NCBI GenBank assembly: GCA_964429385.1
Contig: CAYSBR010000003.1
Span: 1 to 64,000, forward strand
Origin: UBA2377 sp964429385
GTDB taxonomy: Bacteria; Verrucomicrobiota; Verrucomicrobiia; Opitutales; Opitutaceae
Direction: 5' to 3'
DNA length: 64,000 nt
Part shown: positions 51,212 to 59,242 of the stretch, piece by piece
How positions within the stretch are numbered: position 1 is the stretch's first letter
How the letters are laid out: each line of letters opens with the position of its first letter
Program-made: the position numbers and the translations under genes
The notes under the pieces: model-generated
Seen by the model: the letters and a program-made list of their open reading frames with translations, nothing else
Database searches by the model: none
What the model was told of the DNA's origin: nothing

Positions 51212-52408
51212 ATGCCGTCCGTCCCGACCGAAGCCCGCGATTTCTTCCGCCCCACCTGGAGGCTCCTTTTCTTCGCCTTCGCGCTCGCCTTCACCGGCTT
51301 TCTCATCCCCCAGGAAATGCCGCTGGAATGGTATCCGCTCAACGAACCAGGCGATGACCTTTATCATCTGGAAATCAGCTGCGCGGCGGATCGGGCCGGG
51401 GATGTGCAGGTGTTTTACAACCTGACCCGGGGCATCAACCCGCGCCACTCAGCCTATTTCCCGATCGGCCCTTCCGAGCCTACCTACACCTACCGCTTTC
51501 CCCTGCCTGATGCGCCTATCATCGAAATGCGGCTGGATCCGGTGGCGGCCGGCGGCACGCTCACAATCCGGCAGATGCGCATCGTCAACCGAAGGGGGGA
51601 TGAAATCCGCCGTTTCACGCACGATATGTTCCGAGCGGGGCATGAAATCGCCGAAATCCGGCCCAGCCCGGAAGGCTGGCAGATCGTATCCACCCCCGAA
51701 GCCACCGATCCTCAGACCCGGATTGAGCTGTTTTCGCCCATCGTCCCTCCCGGCAAGGACGGGCGCAATGTGCAACGCTGCCTTCTTTCCACCAGCTACC
51801 TGGCCCTGATGCTATGGATCGCACTGCTTGCGTTTCGTTTCACCTGGCGCGCGCCCGCCGATACCCGGCTGCTGGCCGGGCAGGCGGGCTATCTAGCCCT
51901 CCTCGCCCTTTTGTTTGCCTTCGTGGGCAACCGGGGCCTCATCCGCGACACTTGGCATTACTCGCGCTATATGATCCCCGCAACCCTGCCCGGGCTGCGA
52001 CTCGAATTCGACCTGGTTTCGACCGGTCCCTCGCCCACCCAGCTGTTCTGGGACATCGGCCGGGGCCTCATCGGAGAAGACAGCCACCGCCTGGCCTACG
52101 AACCCCATGCAAACCTCCAGATGATCCGTTTCCAGCTCCCGGCAACGCCGGTCAGCCTCCTGCGTTACGATCCGCGCGACAATCCCGGTGGCCTGCGCAT
52201 TCGCGGCATCCGGGTGGTGGACCAGGGACAACGCACCCTGGCCAGCATCCCCCTCCAGGAGCTCCAACCCGCCCATCAGGTGGCCCGCCTCGAACTGGTT
52301 GATGGCGAACTGTGGTTTGAATCCACCCCGAACGCGGATGACCCCATCCTCGCGTTCTCTCCCCGCGCGGTCGCCCTCATCAATGAGGCGATCACCACCC
52401 GCCGCTGA
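51212..52408 (+). CDS. Membrane protein of unknown function
   Basis: A 398-residue protein from ATG 51212 (an in-frame ATG at 51194 is also possible). It has one N-terminal helix (about 15-35), a soluble domain with a beta-sandwich look (about 45-190), two helices (about 195-240) and a second similar domain (about 255-395). Both soluble domains contain a Y/F-rich strand followed by MRLDPVAAGGTLTIR or LRYDPRDNPGGLRIRGIRVV, so the protein seems internally duplicated. It may bind sugars outside the membrane. Context suggests glycan synthesis; no known family recognised. Confidence 0.7.
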   Translation: MPSVPTEARDFFRPTWRLLFFAFALAFTGFLIPQEMPLEWYPLNEPGDDLYHLEISCAADRAGDVQVFYNLTRGINPRHSAYFPIGPSEPTYTYRFPLPDAPIIEMRLDPVAAGGTLTIRQMRIVNRRGDEIRRFTHDMFRAGHEIAEIRPSPEGWQIVSTPEATDPQTRIELFSPIVPPGKDGRNVQRCLLSTSYLALMLWIALLAFRFTWRAPADTRLLAGQAGYLALLALLFAFVGNRGLIRDTWHYSRYMIPATLPGLRLEFDLVSTGPSPTQLFWDIGRGLIGEDSHRLAYEPHANLQMIRFQLPATPVSLLRYDPRDNPGGLRIRGIRVVDQGQRTLASIPLQELQPAHQVARLELVDGELWFESTPNADDPILAFSPRAVALINEAITTRR

Positions 52409-52414
52409 ACGCCT

Positions 52415-52430
52415 CCCCGGGAACCCGGGG
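52415..52430. other. Short GC hairpin after the membrane protein gene
   Basis: CCCCGG and CCGGGG pair around a GAAC loop six bases after the stop codon. There is no T-tract, so it is not a canonical intrinsic terminator. It may protect the mRNA end or be a chance palindrome in GC-rich DNA. Confidence 0.35.
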
Positions 52431-52639
52431 TGTGGGAAGGTCGCTCTTTCTCCAGGCCGGGAGGCCTGTCTGGCCGTGACCTCCCCCTGCCGTTGTCCCC
52501 ACGAATGAATCACCGCCCCGCGATCCCGCCCGCCCGCGTCTTGAGTCGCACCTCCGCGATCCCCCCGCCGGCCTGTAATCCATGAGCAAACTTCCTGCTG
52601 GCTCTCCCCGGACGACGCATTTCTCTTCATCACCGCAAC

Positions 52640-54052
52640 ATGGCCTCCGCTGTTTCCAACCGCATGGATCAGACCGATCCCGTCATTTCTCTCCAAGGAG
52701 TGACCAAAACCTACACCATCTGGGATGACCCGTCGAAGCGGCTTTCCGCCGCTCTGCGACGCCTGTTTGGCAGTAAACCGGCCGAAGGCTCCCACCGCAT
52801 ATTCACCGCGGTGCACCCGCTCGACCTGCGGGTCGCTCCCGGCGAATGCCTCGGCATCATCGGTCGCAATGGCGCCGGTAAAAGCACCCTGCTCCAGATG
52901 ATCGCCGGCACGCTGCAGCCCACCGCCGGCGCGATTCACGTCCGCGGGCGCGTCGCCGCGCTTCTGGAATTGGGCAGCGGCTTCAACCCCGACTTCACCG
53001 GGCGTGAAAACATCCATCTCAACGCCGCCATCCTCGGGCTGAGCCCGGACGAGATCGCCGCAAAATTCGAGGCCATCGTCGAATACTCCGGCATCCGCGA
53101 CTTCATCGACCAGCCGGTCCGCACCTATTCCAGCGGCATGGCGGTGCGGCTCGCCTTTGCCGTCTGTGTGCACGTGGATGCCGATGTCCTGATCATTGAC
53201 GAGGCGCTCGCCGTCGGCGACGCCCGGTTCCAATTCAAGTGCCAGGCCACCCTGGATCGGATGGTGGAGGAAGGGCGCACCATCATCTTCGTCTCCCACG
53301 ACACAAATGCCGTAAAGCGCATGTGCCGCACGGCCGTCCTGCTGGAAGGCGGCACTCTGATCGCCCGCGGCTCGCCCATTGATATCACCAATCTTTACAC
53401 CAAGCTCATCACCAGCCCCCACGGGTTGGAAGCCATCCGCGACGACCTGCGCGCCCTCGCGGACCAAGGCGCCGCCCCGGCCAGCCCTGCGCCCGCCCCG
53501 CGCTTTCAACCCGCCCCGACCTCGCCCCTGCTCAGCCCTGCCGTAACCGGTGAAGCCAGCCCCCTGCTGGCCGAGGAGCGCGACCACCGCCAGATCTCCG
53601 ACCGCGAGTATGCCTATGGTGGCGAACTGGGGCAGATCGCCGAAATCATGCTGATGGATGAGGCCGGCCATCATCGGCTGAGTTTTCTCTCCGGCGCCCT
53701 CATGCAAGTCAGGCTGCGCTGCCAAGCCCAGGCCGAGATTCCCGACCCCATTTACGCCGTCACCTTCAAAGATGTGCGCGGGCAGGAAATTTTCGGCACC
53801 AACACCTACTTTCAAAATCAGACGCCCGCGGCCGTGACCGCGGGCGGCGCGGTGGAGGTCCGCTTCACCCTGCAGCTCAACCTCCTGCCCGGCGCCTACT
53901 TCCTCTCCGTGGGCTGGGTGCGGCTGGTCGAGGGCGAAGTCGTGGTCATCCACCGCCGTTACGATGCCGTGCGCCTCGATGTGCTGCCCCGCGACCGCGC
54001 CTTCGGCATCGCCTGGTGCCCGACCGAGATCACGGTGCACCCCGCCGTCTGA
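52640..54052 (+). CDS. wzt: ABC transporter ATPase Wzt with C-terminal glycan-binding domain
   Basis: Wzt powers export of O-polysaccharide through Wzm. Residues about 15-260 form the ABC domain: Walker A GRNGAGKST (75-83), signature YSSGM (163-167), Walker B VLIIDEAL (183-190). After a proline/alanine-rich linker (about 275-315) a C-terminal beta domain of about 150 residues begins near YAYGGELGQIAEIMLMDE. In relatives this domain recognises a chemically capped chain end before export. ATG 52664 (MDQTDPVISL) is an alternative start. It heads the cluster of chain-modifying and glycosyltransferase genes. Confidence 0.92.
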   Translation: MASAVSNRMDQTDPVISLQGVTKTYTIWDDPSKRLSAALRRLFGSKPAEGSHRIFTAVHPLDLRVAPGECLGIIGRNGAGKSTLLQMIAGTLQPTAGAIHVRGRVAALLELGSGFNPDFTGRENIHLNAAILGLSPDEIAAKFEAIVEYSGIRDFIDQPVRTYSSGMAVRLAFAVCVHVDADVLIIDEALAVGDARFQFKCQATLDRMVEEGRTIIFVSHDTNAVKRMCRTAVLLEGGTLIARGSPIDITNLYTKLITSPHGLEAIRDDLRALADQGAAPASPAPAPRFQPAPTSPLLSPAVTGEASPLLAEERDHRQISDREYAYGGELGQIAEIMLMDEAGHHRLSFLSGALMQVRLRCQAQAEIPDPIYAVTFKDVRGQEIFGTNTYFQNQTPAAVTAGGAVEVRFTLQLNLLPGAYFLSVGWVRLVEGEVVVIHRRYDAVRLDVLPRDRAFGIAWCPTEITVHPAV

Positions 54053-54065
54053 TTTTCACCGTTTC

Positions 54066-55091
54066 ATGGATTCCCTCACCTTCATCCACGCCGGCGTCCG
54101 GCACACCTTGGGATTTGGCGACCATTACGCCGCTCCCCGCGCGGAAGGCTTTCGCGACACTCCCGCCTCGGAACTCCAGGCCCTCGTCGCGGAGATCGAG
54201 TCCGGCCGGCCCTGGCGCGAATCCGTGGACGCACGCTACGCCGGCGCGCGCCCCTGGCTCCACCGGATCATCACCGCCGGCGTCCGCACCGCGTTTTTCG
54301 ACGGCATCATCCCCCCCGGAAACACCCCGGTCCTCGACATCGGCGCCGGCTGGGGGCAAATCGCCCGCCCGCTGGCCCGCCACCGCCCCGTGGTCGCGCT
54401 CGAGCCCATGGCCGAGCGACTCGCCTTCATCCGCGCCGCCGCCCGCCAGGAGGGCATCGCCCAGCGGGTCGCCTGCCTGAGCACCGATTACTTCGACGTC
54501 AGTTTCGAGACCCGCTTTGAGGTCATCTGCGCCATCGGCGTGCTCGAATGGGCCGGCGCCTTCCAACCCGAGGCCAGCGATCCGCAGGCCTGCCAGCGCG
54601 CCTTCCTGGCCAAAACGCGCCGCGAACTCATCCCGGGCGGCGCACTCGTGCTCGGCATCGAAAACCGGATCGGTCTGAAATATCTGCTCGGCGCACCCGA
54701 CGATCATATCGGCCTGCCCGGCATCGCCAGCCTGCCCGCCCCGCTGGCGCGGGAACGTTTTCACGCCGCCACCGGCCGCCCGCTGCGCAGCTTTACCTAC
54801 TCGGAGGCCGAACTCACCGCCCTGCTGCGTGACGCCGGTTTCACGGAGATCGAATTCTGGGGCGCGTTTCCCGACTACAAGCTGCCCGAGAAAATCCTGC
54901 CGTTGGCGGACGCGGGGCGCGTCGTCAATTCATGGCTGCAAAACGAGCCGCCCCCGCAGGAGCATGACGGCCACTGTGGCGACCCGCTGCCGCCCGCTCT
55001 GCACACCGCGCTCACCGCGCACTACCGCGACCTCGCCCACGCCCACGCCGCGCACCCGGTCGTGCCGAGCTTCTTCGTGCGCGCCCGCTGA
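54066..55091 (+). CDS. SAM-dependent methyltransferase next to wzt
   Basis: A 341-residue protein from ATG 54066, 13 bases after wzt; the longer frame from 53964 would overlap wzt and has poor composition. SAM motif I is VLDIGAGWGQIARPL (89-103) and the acidic strand-2 end is VALEPMAERL. Strand 4 reads FEVICAIGVLEWAG, and ALVLGIENRIGLKYLLGAP follows. Its position after wzt and before a kinase-fold gene suggests methylation of the glycan chain end. That role is inferred by analogy with WbdD. Confidence 0.85.
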   Translation: MDSLTFIHAGVRHTLGFGDHYAAPRAEGFRDTPASELQALVAEIESGRPWRESVDARYAGARPWLHRIITAGVRTAFFDGIIPPGNTPVLDIGAGWGQIARPLARHRPVVALEPMAERLAFIRAAARQEGIAQRVACLSTDYFDVSFETRFEVICAIGVLEWAGAFQPEASDPQACQRAFLAKTRRELIPGGALVLGIENRIGLKYLLGAPDDHIGLPGIASLPAPLARERFHAATGRPLRSFTYSEAELTALLRDAGFTEIEFWGAFPDYKLPEKILPLADAGRVVNSWLQNEPPPQEHDGHCGDPLPPALHTALTAHYRDLAHAHAAHPVVPSFFVRAR

Positions 55092-55108
55092 CCGCACCTC
55101 GCTCTGTC

Positions 55109-57853
55109 ATGGCCGCGTCGTCGGAGTCCCTGCTGTCCGCGCTCGTCGCCCGGAGCCTGATCGCCGCCCACACGGCGCAGCCTCTGCCGCCCGGCAACCG
55201 CAACCGCCGCGCTCCGACACACACAGCCTGGCGGGCGCGAACCCCCGCGGGGCAGGAGATCAAGCTCACGCTCGGCGCCAACCTGGCCGCCTTGGCGGCC
55301 ACCCTCACCGGGTTTGCCGCCGCGTCCCCGGGCTTGGTCTCCGCCCCCCTTTTCCACGTCAGCCTGCCCGGGGGCGAAGCCTTGGCCGAACCCTTCGCCC
55401 CCGGCCGGCCATTGACCGTCGCGGCGGCGGATCCGGACTTCCCCTCCCTGTCGTTGGTCGCCGCCTTCACCCGCGCCTGCCGCCTCCTGGCCTCCACCGA
55501 AAACCCCTCCACCCCGGCAGCCCGCGATGCGGAATGGAACGATTGGATCGCCCTTCTGCTGCGGCTGGACGGCTGGACGGAAGCCGAGCGGACCGCCTTG
55601 AACGAGCAGGTATTGCCCCGCCTGGGCGCAGCCCTGCGCACTCATCCCCCCGTCACGCGCTGGAGCAATGGCGACTTCACGGCGGACAACCTACTGGTCA
55701 CCCCCGAAGGAGAAAGCCGGCTGATTGACGCGGAGTTCGCCGCCCGCACCCATTTCTTCGCGGAGGACGCCGTGCGTTTCCATCTCATGTCCGCCGCCGC
55801 CCGGCGCACGCCCCATCTGTTCACCGCCGCTCTGCCCGACCCCGGGCCGGCCTGGCAGCTCTATTTCTGGCTGCGCCAATGGCAGCTGGAGCAAATCCAC
55901 AATACCGCGGACTACGGTGCGGCTGTGCGGACAGCACGGTTGGGCGTCATCCGCCGCCTCGCCGAGGAATTGCTCGGTATCCCGCTGCCAGGCTGGTCCG
56001 TCCCGGCGCAACCGCTGTCATTCCATCTGGAGTCCGCCCGCTGGCTGGCCGCCACCGGGGCCGCCCTGCGCTTCAACGGGTGGTGCCATGTGCCCGGCGC
56101 CGAGCTGCGCGCCATCACCGCCACGGCCGCCGGCCGGCGGCTGGCCGAAGTCGCGACCCTGCCACGACCGGATGTCCAGGCGCATTTCTCCGGCGCGCCC
56201 CTCGCACTGGCCTCCGGCTTCTGCCTCGATCTTCCTCCCCTCGATCCCCGCACCCCGCTGATCCTCGCCGCCCTGACCGGCGATGGCACCTGGCTGCCCT
56301 TTCATACCGTGATCCCGGGCGACCTGCCCGACCGTGGTCCGGCCCTCGGAGACTACCACGCCTGGCTCGCCCATCAGGAGACCCGCACTCCGGTCCGGGC
56401 CCCCGATTCCGGTCCGACCTTCTCCCTGCTCCTGCCTCTCTACAATACACCGCCCCCGTTACTGCGGGCCTGCCTCGCATCCGTACGCCGGCAAACCTAT
56501 CCGCATTGGGAACTCTGCATGGTGGATGACGGTTCGACCACACCCGAAACCGTGCCGCTCGCCCAGGAATTCGCCCGCGAAGATGCCCGCATCACGCTGA
56601 CCCGCCTGGAGTGCAACAGTGGGATCGCCCGCGCCACCAACGCCGCTTTGCACCGGGCCGGCGGGGATTACATCGTGCTGCTCGACCACGATGATCTCCT
56701 CCTCCCCCACACCCTCGCGGAACTGGCCTGTGTCCTCGTCCAGGAACCGGAGCTCGATGTCATTTATACGGATGAGGACAAACTGACCCCGACCGGCCAC
56801 CGGGATGCCCCGGCCTTCAAGCCCGGATTTTCACCTGAATTCCTGCGCGGGGTTATGTATGTGGGCCACGCGCTTTGCGTCAGACGCCCGCTGGCCCTGG
56901 CCGCCGGCGGATTCGACCCCGCGTTTGACGGCATCCAGGATTACGAATTCCTCCTGCGCGTCACCGAGCTTACTTCGCGCATCCGGCATCTGCCCCGTCT
57001 GCTTTATCACTGGCGGCAAAGCGCCGGCTCCATCGCCCTCCACGGGGACAGCAAGGGCGCGCTCGACGCCAAACAGGCCCGGGCCGTGCAAGCCCACCTG
57101 GATCGCACCGGCCAGCGTCGCCGGGCGGTCGCCCAAGGCGCCCACCGGATCACGCTTCTGCCCGAGGTTTCCACCCTGCCGCCGGTTTCCCTGCTCATCG
57201 CCTGCCCGGCCAGCGCGCCCCTGCCGCCGCAGGATGGAGGCCTCGCTCCCCGGGAGATTTTGACCGGGGACAGCTGGCCTGCCCTCGCCGCCGCGGCCGC
57301 CGGCGAAATCCTTGTCGTGCTAACCACCCCGCCGGTCGCGCTCTCTCCCGGCTGGCTCGCCCGGTTGGTCGATGTCGCCGCCCTGCCCGACTCCGGGCTC
57401 GCCGCCCCGTTGCTGCTCTCCGCCGAGGGCCGTGTATTCGAAGCCGGCTGGACCGCCGGTCCCCGTCAACTCGCACCGCTGATGCGCGGCTTCGCCTTGC
57501 CCGCCGATGGCTACAACGGCTCGCTCGCCTGCAACCGGGAAGTGGCGGCGGTCTCCGCCCACGCATTCGCATTTCATCGCCGGCATCTCGCCACCCTCCC
57601 GCCGGACGGTCAGGTGCTCCCCTGGGCATTGCGGCTCCTCGCCCGCGGCCACCTCAACCGGGTCGTCGCCTCCGCCAGTGTCCAGACCACCTATCCCTGG
57701 CATTGGTCCGGCGATGATCACCACCGCGATCCCGCCTCGCTCCCGGAGGACGCGCGGCCCCTTTGCACCCGGCCCGACCCCTATTTCCACGCCGCCTTCG
57801 ATCCCGGGCAAGGGGACTACCGACTCGCCTTCCCCCTCCCGCCCGGGGCGTGA
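55109..57853 (+). CDS. Kinase-fold/GT2 glycosyltransferase fusion
   Basis: This is a 914-residue soluble protein. Residues about 1-290 are a phosphotransferase-like domain with the catalytic loop SNGDFTADN (N187-G-D189) and metal site LIDAEF (D207); asparagine stands where histidine is usual. Residues about 320-420 form a beta domain starting LRFNGWCHVPG. Residues about 435-690 are a GT2 domain with FSLLLPLYNTPPPLLRACLA, VDDGST and LLDHDD as nucleotide and metal motifs. A degenerate Rossmann-like tail ends the protein. A glycan kinase and sugar transferase in one chain is uncommon. It lies 17 bases after the methyltransferase gene. Confidence 0.82.
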   Translation: MAASSESLLSALVARSLIAAHTAQPLPPGNRNRRAPTHTAWRARTPAGQEIKLTLGANLAALAATLTGFAAASPGLVSAPLFHVSLPGGEALAEPFAPGRPLTVAAADPDFPSLSLVAAFTRACRLLASTENPSTPAARDAEWNDWIALLLRLDGWTEAERTALNEQVLPRLGAALRTHPPVTRWSNGDFTADNLLVTPEGESRLIDAEFAARTHFFAEDAVRFHLMSAAARRTPHLFTAALPDPGPAWQLYFWLRQWQLEQIHNTADYGAAVRTARLGVIRRLAEELLGIPLPGWSVPAQPLSFHLESARWLAATGAALRFNGWCHVPGAELRAITATAAGRRLAEVATLPRPDVQAHFSGAPLALASGFCLDLPPLDPRTPLILAALTGDGTWLPFHTVIPGDLPDRGPALGDYHAWLAHQETRTPVRAPDSGPTFSLLLPLYNTPPPLLRACLASVRRQTYPHWELCMVDDGSTTPETVPLAQEFAREDARITLTRLECNSGIARATNAALHRAGGDYIVLLDHDDLLLPHTLAELACVLVQEPELDVIYTDEDKLTPTGHRDAPAFKPGFSPEFLRGVMYVGHALCVRRPLALAAGGFDPAFDGIQDYEFLLRVTELTSRIRHLPRLLYHWRQSAGSIALHGDSKGALDAKQARAVQAHLDRTGQRRRAVAQGAHRITLLPEVSTLPPVSLLIACPASAPLPPQDGGLAPREILTGDSWPALAAAAAGEILVVLTTPPVALSPGWLARLVDVAALPDSGLAAPLLLSAEGRVFEAGWTAGPRQLAPLMRGFALPADGYNGSLACNREVAAVSAHAFAFHRRHLATLPPDGQVLPWALRLLARGHLNRVVASASVQTTYPWHWSGDDHHRDPASLPEDARPLCTRPDPYFHAAFDPGQGDYRLAFPLPPGA

Positions 57854-57873
57854 TCCAACTCATTGCCATCCTC

Positions 57874-58647
57874 ATGCCCTTCACGCCCTACCCGATCGAT
57901 CCCGGTCGCCTCGCCGCCCTGCTCTCGCGTTATCGCCACCAACCTCAACCGGCCCTTGGCTACGGTCAGGTGCGGGACTTCTGCGACAGCGTCGCGTATT
58001 TTCCCGAACTGACTCAAAACAAGGATCTCAAGGACCTCCAGCGTCCCTGGGTTTTCAAAACCATCATCAGCCACGTGCCACCCGGGGCCCGCCTGCTCGA
58101 AATCGGCGCCGGCGACCCGCATGTGGCCCACTGGCTCGCCGCGGCCGGCTACCATGTCACCCTCGTGGATCCCTATGACGGCTCCGGCAACGGACCGACC
58201 GACTACGCCTTCTATCGCGCACAGTTCCCCCAGCTCGCCTTCCGCCGCGAAGCCTTCTCCGATGAGCTGGCCGGCCTCGCCCCCGAAAGCTTCGACTGCA
58301 TCTATTCCATCTCCGTTCTGGAACACATACCCCATGATCAACTGGAGCGCGTGCTCGCCGGTATTCGCAAATACCAGACCCGGGCCCACCCCTCCATCCA
58401 CGCGGTGGACTGCATCCTCAAGGGCCAGCGGCAGGAACGCCATCGGCACATGGCCGCCATAATCGGCCGGGGGCTCGGCCAGCCCACCGCACACGTGGAG
58501 CAGATCCTGGAGGAAGCCGCCGGGGATACCGAAACCTACTTTCTTTCCGCAGAATCGCACAATCTCTGGCGAGGGGACCGGCCCTACGACACCTTCCCCA
58601 TGCGCCGGGTGATCTCCCTCCAGTTCTGCGCACCACCCTGCGACTGA
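57874..58647 (+). CDS. Second SAM-dependent methyltransferase of the wzt cluster
   Basis: A 257-residue class I methyltransferase from ATG 57874 (MPFTPYPIDPGRLAALLSRY); the frame opens at 57763 inside the previous gene. SAM motif I is LLEIGAGDPHVAHWLA, strand 2 ends VTLVDPYDGSGNGP and strand 4 reads FDCIYSISVLEHIPHD. It lies 20 bases after the kinase/GT2 gene and is followed by the coiled-coil gene. It probably modifies a sugar of the exported glycan. Confidence 0.85.
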   Translation: MPFTPYPIDPGRLAALLSRYRHQPQPALGYGQVRDFCDSVAYFPELTQNKDLKDLQRPWVFKTIISHVPPGARLLEIGAGDPHVAHWLAAAGYHVTLVDPYDGSGNGPTDYAFYRAQFPQLAFRREAFSDELAGLAPESFDCIYSISVLEHIPHDQLERVLAGIRKYQTRAHPSIHAVDCILKGQRQERHRHMAAIIGRGLGQPTAHVEQILEEAAGDTETYFLSAESHNLWRGDRPYDTFPMRRVISLQFCAPPCD

Positions 58648-58702
58648 AGCCGGCGGACAATAGACTTCACAATCCCGCTCCACGATCCGATGCTCGCGGC
58701 GC

Positions 58703-59242
58703 ATGTCCTCAGCTCTCCAGGATCAGGCCGACCTCGTGCCCCAGCTGCGCCAGCAATTGATCCTGGCCCAGGTGCGGATCATGGAATTGGAGGACATGCG
58801 CGACGAACTCGCTCCGCAGCTGGCGGAGAGCCGGAAATTGCTCGCCGCCGCCCAGACGCTGGCGGATGCCAAACTCGACGAAGCCGCGCATCTCGAAAAG
58901 GTCCGGGCCGACCTGCAGGCGCACTACGAGCACCTGCGCCACATGCAGCATGTCACCCACGAAGCGCTCACCGACACCCGCGCCCGCCTGGTCACCTGCG
59001 AACAGACTCTGGCCGCCGAACAGCAGACCACGGCCACCCTGACCGCCACCCGGCACGGTTTGGAAGCACGTCTGGAGGAATCCCTGGCCGGGTTGGCGCA
59101 CAGCCGGGCTTTGGCCGAACAGCGGGCCGGGCGCATCGGTGAACTCGACGCGGAACTGCGCGCCATGAAGGGCTCACGCAGCTGGCGCTGGACCGGCTGG
59201 CTGCGCAGTCTCGAACGCGCTTTTCGGCGGAGGTCCGCATGA
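58703..59242 (+). CDS. Coiled-coil protein of the wzt cluster
   Basis: A 179-residue protein that is almost entirely alpha-helical and charged. Residues about 8-155 are a coiled coil with leucine-rich heptads (QLRQQLILAQVRIMELED and later ELDAELRAM). The end, SRSWRWTGWLRSLERAFRRR, is a basic amphipathic tail seen at the ends of glycan-modifying enzymes and suited to membrane or partner binding. In WbdD, a coiled coil of this kind measures chain length. Here the coiled coil is a separate gene between a methyltransferase and a glycosyltransferase. It overlaps the next gene by 4 bases. Confidence 0.78.
   Translation: MSSALQDQADLVPQLRQQLILAQVRIMELEDMRDELAPQLAESRKLLAAAQTLADAKLDEAAHLEKVRADLQAHYEHLRHMQHVTHEALTDTRARLVTCEQTLAAEQQTTATLTATRHGLEARLEESLAGLAHSRALAEQRAGRIGELDAELRAMKGSRSWRWTGWLRSLERAFRRRSA

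Noticed and set aside
51893..54040. 715-residue minus-strand ORF opposite wzt
   Set aside because: Glycine/alanine-rich shadow frame; Wzt on the plus strand has all ABC motifs.
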